A stretch of DNA of 58,735 nucleotides, from positions 1 through 58,735 of the forward strand of contig NFUO01000010.1 in the NCBI GenBank assembly GCA_002197545.1. Direction: 5' to 3'. This document shows, in pieces, positions 23,818 to 32,479 of the stretch. Source of the DNA: Acidobacteria subdivision 2 bacterium RH1 MAG20. Lineage in GTDB: Bacteria > Acidobacteriota > Terriglobia > Terriglobales > Acidobacteriaceae. Position 1 is the first letter of the stretch, and every line of letters starts with the position of its first letter. A model generated the notes under the pieces. It was not told the origin of the DNA. It saw only the letters and a program-made list of their open reading frames with translations, and made no database searches. The position numbers and the translations under genes were made by a program.

Positions 23818-25005
23818 ATGAAAAGCGCGATGGTGGTGGCGGGGGTGATGAGCGGGACTTCGGCGGATGGAGTGGATGTGGCGCTTTGCCGGATCTCTCC
23901 CGCACGGGACGAGGGTGGTATGCCTCGGGTGAAATTGATTGGACATGCTGGGTTAGGTTATTCGAAGGCGGTAAGAGCGGCTGTGCTTGCCGCAATGGAT
24001 GCAAAGTCGATTTCGGTGGCGGAGCTGTCTCGGTTGAACTGGCGGCTGGGCGCGATCTATGCCGATTGCGTGGAGAAGGCGGCGGCGAAGTTTGGGGTGA
24101 AGGTAGGGCTGGTGGGATGTCATGGGCAGACGATCTATCACCAGGGAGTGGCTGTTAAATATCTCGGCAGCGATATGCGGTGTACCTGGCAGATGGGTGA
24201 GGCCAGTGTGATCGCGGAACGGCTGCGGGTTCCGGTGGTGAGCGATTTTCGTCCGGCGGATATGGCGGCTGGCGGGCAGGGTGCTCCGCTGGTGCCGATG
24301 CTGGATTACGTGATGTTTCGGTCGGCGAAGGTGAGCCGCGTGTTGCAGAATCTTGGAGGCATTGGGAACCTTACGGCGATTCCCGCAGGGGCTGGCGTGG
24401 ATGGTGTGATGGCGTTCGATACGGGACCGGCGAATATGGTGATCGATGCCTGTATGGAGCGGCTTTATGGGAAGGCGTTTGATCGCAGTGGCTCAGTGGC
24501 GCGGCGAGGGAAGGCGATTTTGGCTGTGGTGTCGCGAGTTCTGGAAGATGCCTACTTCTCTGCCCTGCCGCCGAAGAGTTGCGGACGCGAAGAGTTTGGG
24601 GCTGACTTTGTTTCGCGGTTTATTTCTTTGTGCAGAAAAGCTGGAGCCAGTGATGCCGATATGGTGGCTACGGCTACGGCTTTGACGGCGGAGTCGGTGG
24701 TGGAGGGGTATCGGAGATTTGTCTGGGCGCATCTGGGGAGTGCCGCTCCACTGGCTAAGACAGAGTTTGTCGTGGCTGGAGGTGGGGCTAAGAATACCGC
24801 TTTGATGGGGATGCTGCGTAATGGATTGGAACCGCTTGGCGTGAAGGTGCGATTGATGGAGGAGTTGGGGGTTCCGGGGCAGGCTAAGGAGGCGGTGGCG
24901 TTTGCCCTGTTGGCGTGGCTGACTTGGTTTGGGTTGCCGGGGAATGTTCCTGCAGCGACTGGGGCTGCGAGAGGTGTGGTATTGGGGAAGGTTACGCACG
25001 GATGA
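23818..25005 (+). CDS. anmK: Anhydro-N-acetylmuramic acid kinase
   Basis: 395 residues. AnmK hydrolyses and phosphorylates 1,6-anhydro-MurNAc to MurNAc-6-phosphate in cell-wall recycling. Marks: VMSGTSADGVDVALC at the N-terminus (phosphate-binding), VGCHGQTIYHQ, RVLQNLGGIGNLTAIP, VMAFDTGPANMVID and FVVAGGGAKNTALM near the end, in the order of the ASKHA-fold family. The stop overlaps the ATG of a peptide-binding lipoprotein gene (ATGA), which points to joint recycling of muropeptides. Confidence 0.95.
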   Translation: MKSAMVVAGVMSGTSADGVDVALCRISPARDEGGMPRVKLIGHAGLGYSKAVRAAVLAAMDAKSISVAELSRLNWRLGAIYADCVEKAAAKFGVKVGLVGCHGQTIYHQGVAVKYLGSDMRCTWQMGEASVIAERLRVPVVSDFRPADMAAGGQGAPLVPMLDYVMFRSAKVSRVLQNLGGIGNLTAIPAGAGVDGVMAFDTGPANMVIDACMERLYGKAFDRSGSVARRGKAILAVVSRVLEDAYFSALPPKSCGREEFGADFVSRFISLCRKAGASDADMVATATALTAESVVEGYRRFVWAHLGSAAPLAKTEFVVAGGGAKNTALMGMLRNGLEPLGVKVRLMEELGVPGQAKEAVAFALLAWLTWFGLPGNVPAATGAARGVVLGKVTHG

Positions 25006-26627
25006 GCGATGTCGCTGGGTTGAGAAAAGCGGTTCGCTTCGCGAATGCCCACCTTAGCGCAAAAAGCGCGCGAAGATGGGGCACCCGGTTTGTTGGCTCT
25101 TTGATAATGGGGGTTTGCCTGGGGTTGGTGGGGTGCCGGGGACGGGTGGAATATCCCGGGACCGTAACGATGATTATTGAGAGCAGCCCTAATAATCTCG
25201 ATCTGCGGCAGGGGACGGATGCGCAGTCGGAGCGGGTTGGCGGGCTGATCTTCGATGCTCTGGTGCGGAAGGATGACCACTACAACCTGCAGCCGTGGCT
25301 GGCAACGAGTTGGGAGCAGCCGGATGCTTTGACGTGGGTGTTTCATCTGCGGGATGAAGTGCGGTTTCAGGACGGCAGGCCGCTGACGGCTGAGGATGTG
25401 GCTTATACGATCAACAGCCTGATCAACGGGACGCTGGTGTCGGGAAAGAGTGGAAACTTTGCGTCAGTATCGAAGGCGGAGGCGCGGGACAGGCTGACCG
25501 TTGTGGTGCATATGAAGCGGCCGGATGAGGGGCTGCTGTTCAATGTCAGCGATGGGCTCTTTGGAGTGGTGCCGAAGGGGGCGGGGAGAGATTTTGGGTT
25601 GCATCCGATAGGGAGCGGGCCATTCCAGTTTGTGAGTGCGGTGCAGGACAGGGACGTCATTCTGGAGCGCAATCCTCATTATTGGATGACGTATCCGGCG
25701 CCTCCGGCGGGGGCGCACAGGATTGAGCGAGTTCGATTTGCCGTGGTGCCGGATACGATTACGAGCGCGCTGGAGTTGCAGAAGGGTTCGGCTGATATGG
25801 CCAGCAATGTGGTGACGCTGGATATGGTGCATGAGCTTCGGAGCGTGCCGAATTTGAAGGTGGAGAGTGGGCTTGGCGCGCCAGTGAATTACCTGACGTT
25901 CAACGTGACGGACCCTCTGCTGAAGAACAAGCGGGTGCGGCAGGCGATTGCCTGTTCGATAGACCGGCAGGCGATTGTGAATGCGATATGGCGGGGAGAG
26001 GCGAGGCTGGCAAATACTTTACTGCCGGTGGGTCATTGGGCGGCGGCCAGCGACGGCGAGATGGCGCAGTATTCGCATGATGTAGCGAGGGCGAAGCGGT
26101 TGCTGGATGAAGCCGGTTTTCCTGCGGGGAAAGATGGAGTGCGGCTGACGCTTACGCTGAAGACGAGCACGGATGAGTCCACCCGGCTGATGGCGATGGT
26201 GCTGCAACAGCAGCTGAGGGCAGCGGGGATTCGGCTGAATATACGGCCGGCCGAGTTTGGGACGTTTTATGCAGACGTGACGAAGGGGGCTTTTCAGATA
26301 TACGCGCTGCGATGGATTGGGAGTAATGAAGACCCGGACATCTTTCGGTATGCGTATGCTTCGTGGAGCTTTCCGCCGAAGGGAGCAAATCGGGGCCGGT
26401 ATTCCAATCCTGCGCTGGATGCGTTGCTGAAGTCTGCCATTGCGGAGAGGGACCAGGAAAAACGTCGAGCGGAGTATGTCAAGGTACAAAAGATTCTGGC
26501 GGAGGATCTGCCGGGGATTCCGCTTTGGTATCCGAACAATGAGGTGATTCACACACGCAGGGTGGAGGGCGTGCGGCCACAGGCATCGGGGAACTTTGAT
26601 TATTTGCGGAGTGCCTGGGTGCGATAA
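25002..26627 (+). CDS. Peptide ABC transporter substrate-binding lipoprotein (SBP_bac_5 family)
   Basis: 541 residues from the ATG at 25002, which overlaps the anmK stop. The mature part is a family-5 solute-binding protein: SSPNNLDLRQGTDAQSERV, NLQPWLATSWEQPD, TWVFHLRDEVRFQDGRPLTA, EDVAYTINS, IGSGPFQFVS, VRQAIACSIDRQAI, and the late EDLPGIPLWYPNN. A lipobox LGLVGC ends a hydrophobic stretch at about residues 37-46. The n-region before it (RFANAHLSAKSARRWGTRF) is encoded by a family B repeat, which is unusual. The permease and ATPase genes are not adjacent. Coupling to anmK suggests binding of murein peptides, similar to MppA; this is inference. Confidence 0.88.
   Translation: MSDVAGLRKAVRFANAHLSAKSARRWGTRFVGSLIMGVCLGLVGCRGRVEYPGTVTMIIESSPNNLDLRQGTDAQSERVGGLIFDALVRKDDHYNLQPWLATSWEQPDALTWVFHLRDEVRFQDGRPLTAEDVAYTINSLINGTLVSGKSGNFASVSKAEARDRLTVVVHMKRPDEGLLFNVSDGLFGVVPKGAGRDFGLHPIGSGPFQFVSAVQDRDVILERNPHYWMTYPAPPAGAHRIERVRFAVVPDTITSALELQKGSADMASNVVTLDMVHELRSVPNLKVESGLGAPVNYLTFNVTDPLLKNKRVRQAIACSIDRQAIVNAIWRGEARLANTLLPVGHWAAASDGEMAQYSHDVARAKRLLDEAGFPAGKDGVRLTLTLKTSTDESTRLMAMVLQQQLRAAGIRLNIRPAEFGTFYADVTKGAFQIYALRWIGSNEDPDIFRYAYASWSFPPKGANRGRYSNPALDALLKSAIAERDQEKRRAEYVKVQKILAEDLPGIPLWYPNNEVIHTRRVEGVRPQASGNFDYLRSAWVR
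25030..25090 (+). repeat. Family B repeat in the signal-peptide region of the lipoprotein gene
   Basis: GCTTCGCGAATGCCCACCTT ... GCGCGCGAAGATGGGGCACCCGGTTTG. It has the CGAAGATGGGG arm of the variant at 22088 and the GCACCCGGTTTG tail of the copy at 21365. It is read in frame. Confidence 0.75.
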
Positions 26628-26652
26628 CGCTTTGGATTGTTGGATTTATTGG

Positions 26653-26723
26653 TTGCCCCCCAGGGATTCGAACCCCGATTGGCCGAGTCAGAGTCGGCAG
26701 TCCTACCATTGAACGAGGGGGCA
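26653..26723 (-). tRNA. tRNA-Gln (anticodon CTG)
   Basis: 71-nt cloverleaf on the - strand. Acceptor TGCCCCC pairs with GGGGGCA plus discriminator A; D-stem GTTC/GGAC with loop AATGGTA; anticodon stem GCCGA/TCGGC around loop CTCTGAC (anticodon CTG, reading CAG); variable loop CAAT; T-stem CGGGG/CCCTG around TTCGAAT. A full CCA is not encoded (ACC follows). It stands alone between the lipoprotein and DinB genes. Confidence 0.96.
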
Positions 26724-26836
26724 ACGGTGATGCGGGCGCCGCGAACTGCTGCTCGCTGACTGCCTTTTAGAGTGTACGGTGCGGGGTTGATTCCGGTCAA
26801 CGCCTCCTGGACTAGCTCCTGGACTAGAATGCGGGA

Positions 26837-27331
26837 ATGGACAACGAGATCGCTGGTTTATTTCTGGATGTTTCGTGCCGCAAGCTGGATGCGATGACGA
26901 CGAACCTTAGGGTTTGCCTGGGAAAGCTAACCGACAAACAAATTTGGGCCCGTGGCAAGGCGCATGAAAATGCAATAGGAAATCTTGTGCTGCATCTTTG
27001 CGGGAACATGCGGCAGTGGATCATGCATGGAGTTGGCGGCGCGAAGGATGTAAGGGTCCGAGACGCGGAGTTCAATGCGGATGGCAGTTTGGGCGGAGCG
27101 GCGCTGATGGAAATGTTTGCTTCTACTGTGGCTGAGGCGCGCGCGGTCATCGCTTCGCTGCCGGCTGGCCAGTTGATCGAGAAGACCACGCCGCAGAAGC
27201 GCGAGGTCAGCGTGCTGGAGGCAATCTATCAGGTGGTTGCGCACGTAGAACAGCATGTGGGACAGGTGATCCTGCTGACCAAGCAGATGACAGGGACGGA
27301 CCTGGATTTGACGATACCTCGTCCTCGTTGA
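26837..27331 (+). CDS. DinB-like (DUF1572) four-helix protein
   Basis: 164 residues, helical. NAIGNLVLHLCGNMRQWI, a central acidic linker, and ISVLEAIYQVVAHVEQHVGQVILLTKQM place histidines at the three positions used for metal binding in DinB/YfiT-like proteins. Members include thiol-dependent transferases (bacillithiol or mycothiol users), but many are uncharacterised. The gene is preceded by two copies of CTCCTGGACTAG (26804-26827) and converges on the VWFA gene. No operon partner. Confidence 0.8.
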   Translation: MDNEIAGLFLDVSCRKLDAMTTNLRVCLGKLTDKQIWARGKAHENAIGNLVLHLCGNMRQWIMHGVGGAKDVRVRDAEFNADGSLGGAALMEMFASTVAEARAVIASLPAGQLIEKTTPQKREVSVLEAIYQVVAHVEQHVGQVILLTKQMTGTDLDLTIPRPR

Positions 27332-27354
27332 AGTTCAGTGCCCCGTGCTCACGG

Positions 27355-28548
27355 CTATTCGACGGGAAGCTTGGCTTTGTAGCCATCGCGGGCGATGATG
27401 GAATACTTCAGAGGCTTGTGCTTTTCGTCCTGCATCTGCAAGGGGTGACCTTCGTTGTCTACGAGCAGGACCTGGATTTTGCGGTAGGAGCCGTCGTCTT
27501 TTGTGTTGGTGGGGCGATAGGTGAGGACGTACTGGTTACGGATGGAGTTATTGATCTGGGAGAAGATGTCGGGGAGCGCTCCCTGGAAAAGCGGGCTGAA
27601 GCTGAGTCCGCCCGTCATGGAGGCGAAGGTTTTCATCTGGTTTTCTGCCTGAAGGTAGTTCAGGTCTGCCATACCGCCGGACATTCCCCCGCGATCGCCA
27701 TATATCTCTTGCAGGAGGGCCCCGGTGCCAATCGTGAAGATGGTGACATTGGGTGTGGCCTTCACCTTGGCGAGGATCTTGTCGAGGGTGATCTTGGAGA
27801 AGGTGTCCCGGCCACTGCCAATGAGGATGATGTACTTGCGCCCTTCGACGCGGCTGAGCCGGTCGAGCGTCTCATAGAGCGCGTCGAAGACGTTGGTGTC
27901 GGAAAAGCCGGGAATGACAAGGGACTGAAGGGCCTGGGCAATGACATCTTTGTTGTTGGTGAAGTCGGTGAGGATGTGGGTGCGGAGATCGTAGGTGACA
28001 ACGGCCACATAATCGTCCGGGCGTAATGTCTGGAAGAAACTGTACGAGGCGTTCTGCATGTCGTAGATGAGGTAATAGCTGTTGGCAGCGAACTCAAGGA
28101 GCATGACGGCGGTGATGGGAGTCTGGGTCGTGCGGACGCTGGTGATGGTCTGGGGAACGCCGTCTTCGAGGACGAGGAAGTTGCCCGCTTTCAGGCCGGG
28201 AACAAACTGGTGAGTCTTGTCGAGGATGACATTGACGTCGAGGTTGACGATGGGAACATCAACACGGAGGGAGAAGGTCTCGTTATTGGGGTTTTTAACC
28301 TTAGGCTCGGCCGGCGCGGGGGGCGGCGGAGGCTCTTGAGACTCCTGCTTTTTTCGGATGATGATGGAACCGGAGTCAGTCTGGGGGCCGCCAGAGTCGG
28401 GGGCCTGGTCGGGCTTGGTCTGCTGCTGAGGCGGAGCCTGAGTTGCAGGGGCATCCTGCGCCTGCGCAACAGGCAGAGCCAGTATGAAGGCCGCGAGGAT
28501 GAGGATGGAAGTTCGTAGATGGGATCGGTTCGCGCGGGTGGTCATCAT
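27355..28548 (-). CDS. Second VWFA-related acidobacterial-domain protein, exported
   Basis: 397 residues from the ATG at 28546-28548 (an in-frame ATG at 28611 would add 21 residues before the signal peptide). Signal peptide TSILILAAFILALPVAQAQ, a Pro/Gln-rich spacer (QAPPQQQTKPDQAPD, PPPPPAPAEPKVK), then the TIGR03436-type core: LRVDVPIVNLDVNVI, LKAGNFLVLEDGVPQTITSV, VMLLEFAANSYYL (VWA start; the usual DxS metal site is replaced by EFAANS), EGRKYIILIGSGRDTFS and NSIRNQYVLTYRPTN. It is shorter than the protein at 6093-8231 and stands alone. Function unknown; exported binding protein likely. Confidence 0.85.
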   Translation of the reverse strand: MMTTRANRSHLRTSILILAAFILALPVAQAQDAPATQAPPQQQTKPDQAPDSGGPQTDSGSIIIRKKQESQEPPPPPAPAEPKVKNPNNETFSLRVDVPIVNLDVNVILDKTHQFVPGLKAGNFLVLEDGVPQTITSVRTTQTPITAVMLLEFAANSYYLIYDMQNASYSFFQTLRPDDYVAVVTYDLRTHILTDFTNNKDVIAQALQSLVIPGFSDTNVFDALYETLDRLSRVEGRKYIILIGSGRDTFSKITLDKILAKVKATPNVTIFTIGTGALLQEIYGDRGGMSGGMADLNYLQAENQMKTFASMTGGLSFSPLFQGALPDIFSQINNSIRNQYVLTYRPTNTKDDGSYRKIQVLLVDNEGHPLQMQDEKHKPLKYSIIARDGYKAKLPVE

Positions 28549-28810
28549 TTCAAACTTTACTCCGTACTGTTTGACGGAGTGTATCGATACTTGTGAGAAA
28601 AGTCGTTCCATCGACGATCCTTATGGCGGCAGGCCCGCGATGAAAGACCCACTCACACTCTATCCGAATAAGTAATGCAAGAGCTTATGTTGCAGACTAT
28701 TGCAAAATATATCGGCCGGTATGGAAGATCATTTTTGCGCGTGGCGATGTTATAGCATCAAACAGCAGGTGCGGACGAGTACGTCAGGCACCTAAAGGAA
28801 AGATTTCAAA

Positions 28811-29818
28811 ATGAGTGAAATTCATGGTTTAGGTGTGCACGCGGCCGGTGCGCATTTGCTGCCTTATAAATATGATCCGGGTGAGTTGCAGGCGAATGAG
28901 GTCGAGATCAAGATCTCACACTGTGGGGTATGCCATAGCGATGTTCACCTGATCGACAACGATTGGGGATTCAGCAGGTATCCGTTCATTCCAGGACACG
29001 AGATCGTTGGGACGGTTGTGGCCCTGGGCAGCGGCGTACTCGACCGAAAGGTGGGCGACCGGCTTGGCGTGGGCTGGCAGGCGGATAGCTGCGGCGTATG
29101 CGAGTGGTGCCGGCAGGGCGATGAGCATCTTTGCGCAAAGTCGCAGCCGACGTGCGTGGGACGGAACGGCGGATATGCGGACCGGATTCGTGTGAATTCG
29201 CGCTTTGCCATTCCGGTACCTGCGGTGCTGGAGAGTGAGAATGTGGCTCCGCTGCTTTGCGCGGGGATTACCGTTTATAGCCCGCTGCGGAACCATGGGG
29301 TTCGTCCATCGTCGCGCGTAGGTGTGATCGGAATTGGCGGGCTGGGGCATCTGGGTGTGCAGTTTGCGAAGGCGTTTGGCGCGGAGGTAACGGCCTTCTC
29401 GACCTCGAAGGACAAAGAGTCAGAGGCGCGGGAGCTTGGCGCGCATCATTTTTTGAATACGCAGGATACAGGCGCTTTGAAGAAGGTTGCGGGATCGTTT
29501 GATTTTCTGCTTTCGACGGTCAGCGCGGACCAGGACTGGCAGGGGTATGTGAATTCTTTGCGGCCTAAGGGGATGCTCTGCGTGGTTGGGGTTTCCCCCT
29601 CGCCGATGCAGATTAATGCGTTTTCTTTGATTGGAGCGCAGAGAGCAGTTTCGGGAAGTCCGAGCGGAAGCCCGCGCGACCTTCACGAGATGTTGGATGT
29701 AGCCGCACGACATGGCGTGAAGGCCATTACGGAACGCTTCGCGATGAACAAGGCCAATGATGCCGTGGCTAGAGTGAAGAAGAACCAGGTGCGGTATCGG
29801 GCGGTTCTGGCCAACTAG
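28811..29818 (+). CDS. Zinc-dependent alcohol dehydrogenase (YahK/CAD-like, NADP type)
   Basis: 335 residues, medium-chain dehydrogenase. Catalytic zinc: Cys41 in HCGVCHSDVH and His63-Glu64 in IPGHEIVG; structural zinc: Cys94, 97, 100 and 108. The motif NDWGFSRYPFIPGHE and the coenzyme loop GIGGLGHLGVQFAKAFGAEV followed by FSTSKDKE are those of the cinnamyl-alcohol-dehydrogenase/YahK group of broad aldehyde reductases, where Ser-Thr-Ser after the strand favours NADP(H). AAAGGAAAG precedes the ATG by eight bases. Monocistronic as far as seen. Confidence 0.92.
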   Translation: MSEIHGLGVHAAGAHLLPYKYDPGELQANEVEIKISHCGVCHSDVHLIDNDWGFSRYPFIPGHEIVGTVVALGSGVLDRKVGDRLGVGWQADSCGVCEWCRQGDEHLCAKSQPTCVGRNGGYADRIRVNSRFAIPVPAVLESENVAPLLCAGITVYSPLRNHGVRPSSRVGVIGIGGLGHLGVQFAKAFGAEVTAFSTSKDKESEARELGAHHFLNTQDTGALKKVAGSFDFLLSTVSADQDWQGYVNSLRPKGMLCVVGVSPSPMQINAFSLIGAQRAVSGSPSGSPRDLHEMLDVAARHGVKAITERFAMNKANDAVARVKKNQVRYRAVLAN

Positions 29819-29891
29819 TGTGGCTTGATCGCGGGTTGAGAGAAGGCGGGAGCTTAGGCTTTCGCCTTTCTTTTCGGATTTCGGAGGATCG

Positions 29892-30542
29892 ATGACGGAA
29901 GTGGGACGCGGGTTCACCAGATATAACCCTGACTTTTTGCTGCTGGTCGTCGATCTTCTGGGGACATACGTGTTCGCGGTGGAAGGCGCTATGGCGGCAA
30001 TTCGAGCGGACCTCGATCTGCTGGGATTGCTGGTGCTGTCGTTTGCAACGGCGCTCGGTGGCGGAGTGATTCGCGATGTGCTGATTGGCGCGGTGCCACC
30101 GAACAGCATTCGGGACTGGCGATATGGCGCGACGGCATTTGCCGGGGGCGGCACAGTATTTTTCTTCTATCAATTTTTCCAGAGTGTGCCGCAGCCGTTA
30201 ATGATTACTCTGGATGCCGCAGGGCTGGCGTTGTTTGCGGTGGCCGGGGCGGAGAAGGCACTCGAGTTTGGCATCAATCCTTTGATTGCGGTGCTGATGG
30301 GCGGAGTAACCGGAGTAGGCGGCGGCACGGTGCGGGATGTGCTATTGACCCAGGTTCCAGGAGTGCTGCGGACGGATGTGTATGCCGCCGCTGCCTTGGC
30401 AGGCGCGGTGGTGGTGGTGGTGGGAATGAGAATGAAGATGCCTCGCGGCCTGGCAATGGGCCTGGGAGCGGGTGTGTGTTTTACGCTACGCATGGTTGCG
30501 GTCTGGCAGCATTGGAATTTGCCGAAGGTGATGGTGCATTAG
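29892..30542 (+). CDS. Trimeric intracellular cation (TRIC) channel family protein (UPF0126)
   Basis: 216 residues, about seven membrane helices arranged as two related halves. Each half carries the GGGxxRD signature: ATALGGGVIRDVL (about 55-67) and TGVGGGTVRDVLLTQ (about 144-158). The N-terminal GTYVFAVEGAMAA and the central FAVAGAEKALEFG match prokaryotic TRIC proteins, which form trimeric K+-permeable channels. Start ATG at 29892 with GGAGGATC upstream. Confidence 0.92.
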   Translation: MTEVGRGFTRYNPDFLLLVVDLLGTYVFAVEGAMAAIRADLDLLGLLVLSFATALGGGVIRDVLIGAVPPNSIRDWRYGATAFAGGGTVFFFYQFFQSVPQPLMITLDAAGLALFAVAGAEKALEFGINPLIAVLMGGVTGVGGGTVRDVLLTQVPGVLRTDVYAAAALAGAVVVVVGMRMKMPRGLAMGLGAGVCFTLRMVAVWQHWNLPKVMVH

Positions 30543-30572
30543 AGCAGTTTTGTCGTAGGTTTAGAGGATTAA

Positions 30573-30635
30573 GAACAGGTAACAGCAAAAGCAAAGACAA
30601 AATACGGAGGTTCTTCGCTTCGCTCAGAATGACAC
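30573..30635 (+). repeat. Family A repeat between the TRIC and lolC genes
   Basis: AACAGGTAACAGCAAAAGCA ... CGGAGGTTCTTCGCTTCGCTCAGAATGACA. The left arm (ACAGCAAAAGCAAA) is shared with the copies in the 23.6-23.8 kb duplication, showing the repeat is longer than the CTTCG...GATGACA core. Confidence 0.7.
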
Positions 30636-30723
30636 AACGTTTTTGCTGACTCTATAACGTTTACAAAACTGCTCCAGAGAGATTGCGTGAGTTGAGCTTC
30701 ACCGGATAGTAAGCTGAGGTTCG

Positions 30724-32010
30724 ATGCGATTTGAATTATTTATTGCGGCGAGGTATCTGCGGGCCAAGCGACGGCAAGCTGTAGTGGGGGTCATCACGGC
30801 GATCTCTGTCGTTGGGGTGGCGGCTGGGGTGGCTTCGCTGATTATTGCGATGGCGATTACGAATGGGATGCAACAGGACCTGCAGGCGCGGCTAGTGGGC
30901 TCAACCTCTCATGTAGATCTGATGCGGGTGAAGGCGGACGGTATTCGGGATTGGAGGCCGCTGCTGGAGAAGCTGCGTAAACTGCCGCATGTGACGGCAG
31001 CTGCTCCGGGGCTTTATGGGCAGGTTTTGATCTCGCGAGGGGCGCGGAGTGGGGGCGCTTTAATCAAAGGAGTGATTCCTGCGGATGAACGTAGGGTGGG
31101 GGATTTGTTGCAGTCTGTTGTAGAAGGGTCGGCTGCGGGGTTAGAGCCGGTTGACGCTGCGGAAACCCGCGTCCGGGAATCGGGACGTGGGGCACCCAGT
31201 TCTGTGCCAGTTCAGGTAGTGCCGCCAATTGTGATTGGGAAGGACTTGGCAGAAGCGATTGGCGCGAGTGTTGGAGATGATGTCCTGGTAACAAGTCCGC
31301 AGGGAGAGTTGACGCCGCTGGGGCTGGTCCCGCGGTATCAGCGGTTTCGGGTGGTGGGAATATTCAAGTCGGGCTTTTATCAGTACGACTCGAGCTATAC
31401 GTTTATCCGATTGAGGGATGCACAAAAGCTTTTTAGTGAGCCGGATTTGATCTCGATAATCAGCTTCAAAGTGGATGATCTGAATCATGCGGACAGGATT
31501 GGGCGTGTGATCGAAGCGATGGCCGGGCCGGGGTTTCAGACGACGAACTGGATGGAGCAGAATCGCGAGCTGTTTCGCGCACTGAAGCTGGAGCAGGTGG
31601 TGACGTTTATCGTGCTGGCGCTGATTGTGTGCGTGGCTGCCCTGAATATCCTGATTGCTCTGACCATGATGGTGATGGAGAAGACTCGGGATATCGCCGT
31701 ACTGATGAGCTTTGGGGTCAGGGCCGAGCAGGTGCGAAGGATCTTCTTGTTGCAGGGGTTGCTGATTAGTGTGATTGGGACGGTGCTGGGCTTGATTGCC
31801 GGGTATGTGCTGAGCTGGGCGGGCGGGCATTACAGGTTTATCCATCTGGATGCGGCAGTTTATTCGATTGATTATCTGCCGTTTGCACCGATGGTTTGGC
31901 ATGCAGTGGTTGTGGCGGCGGTGAGCCTTGGGGTTAGTTTGGTTGCTACGCTGTATCCGAGCGGGTCGGCGGCAAGAGTGTTACCTGCGGAGGCTTTGCG
32001 GTATGAGTGA
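30724..32010 (+). CDS. lolC: LolC/LolE-type lipoprotein-releasing ABC transporter permease
   Basis: 428 residues. N-terminus FELFIAARYLRAKRRQAVVG and the first helix (ITAISVVGVAAGVASLIIAM) match LolC/E; a periplasmic MacB-like domain follows (about 45-265), then three C-terminal helices (FIVLALIVCVAALNILIALT, LQGLLISVIGTVLGLIAGYV, AVVVAAVSLGVSLVATLYPS) ending APAEALRYE-like (VLPAEALRYE). It extracts lipoproteins from the inner membrane for LolA. At about 136-161 a family B repeat encodes AAETRVRESGRGAPSS within the periplasmic domain. The stop overlaps the start of the AhpD-like gene, and lolD follows. Confidence 0.92.
   Translation: MRFELFIAARYLRAKRRQAVVGVITAISVVGVAAGVASLIIAMAITNGMQQDLQARLVGSTSHVDLMRVKADGIRDWRPLLEKLRKLPHVTAAAPGLYGQVLISRGARSGGALIKGVIPADERRVGDLLQSVVEGSAAGLEPVDAAETRVRESGRGAPSSVPVQVVPPIVIGKDLAEAIGASVGDDVLVTSPQGELTPLGLVPRYQRFRVVGIFKSGFYQYDSSYTFIRLRDAQKLFSEPDLISIISFKVDDLNHADRIGRVIEAMAGPGFQTTNWMEQNRELFRALKLEQVVTFIVLALIVCVAALNILIALTMMVMEKTRDIAVLMSFGVRAEQVRRIFLLQGLLISVIGTVLGLIAGYVLSWAGGHYRFIHLDAAVYSIDYLPFAPMVWHAVVVAAVSLGVSLVATLYPSGSAARVLPAEALRYE
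31158..31204 (+). repeat. Family B repeat inside lolC
   Basis: GCGGAAACCCGCGTCCGGGA ... GGGACGTGGGGCACCCAGTTCT. Arms CCCGCGTCC / GGGACGTGGG pair with one mismatch. Read in frame as AETRVRESGRGAPSS, closely similar to the MutS segments. Confidence 0.8.
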
Positions 32011-32479
32011 ACCGAGATTGAAGTACATGGACCTCGCGCCAGATGGCATGGCGAAGATGCGGGCCCTTGAGCATTATTTGAATACTGAAACGGGATTTGA
32101 GGCGTCGCTGTTGAATCTGGTGAGGTTACGAGCGTCGTTGATAAATGGTTGCGAATATTGCATCCATCTCCACACGGCTGAGCTTCGGAAGCTGAATGAG
32201 ACGAAGGAACGGATTGATGGGTTGGCTGAGTGGCGAAATTCAGACATTTATACACAGCGGGAGCGGGCAGCGCTGACCTGGGCTGAGGCGGTTACGAATA
32301 TTCAGGATGGCCACGCGCCGGATGCGGTGTACGACGAGGTCCATGCTCACTTCAGCGATGTGGAGACGGTAAACCTTACGCTGGCCATTACGACGATCAA
32401 TGCGTGGAACCGGATTGCGATTTCGCTGGGAGCTTATCCCGGCCATGCTGGTACAGTAACCGGATCGGTGGAGAGATAA
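32003..32479 (+). CDS. Carboxymuconolactone decarboxylase / AhpD-like protein
   Basis: 158 residues from the ATG at 32003, overlapping the lolC stop by eight bases. The signature NGCEYCIHLHT holds the CxxC-x2-H motif of AhpD-like peroxidase-partner proteins, preceded by LLNLVRLRASLI; the later RERAALTWAEAVT and LTLAITTINAWNRIAI are also family-typical. Likely a thiol-based alkylhydroperoxidase-type oxidoreductase in the cytoplasm. Its place between lolC and lolD is odd for a Lol operon, and no AhpC gene is near. Confidence 0.9.
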   Translation: MSEPRLKYMDLAPDGMAKMRALEHYLNTETGFEASLLNLVRLRASLINGCEYCIHLHTAELRKLNETKERIDGLAEWRNSDIYTQRERAALTWAEAVTNIQDGHAPDAVYDEVHAHFSDVETVNLTLAITTINAWNRIAISLGAYPGHAGTVTGSVER

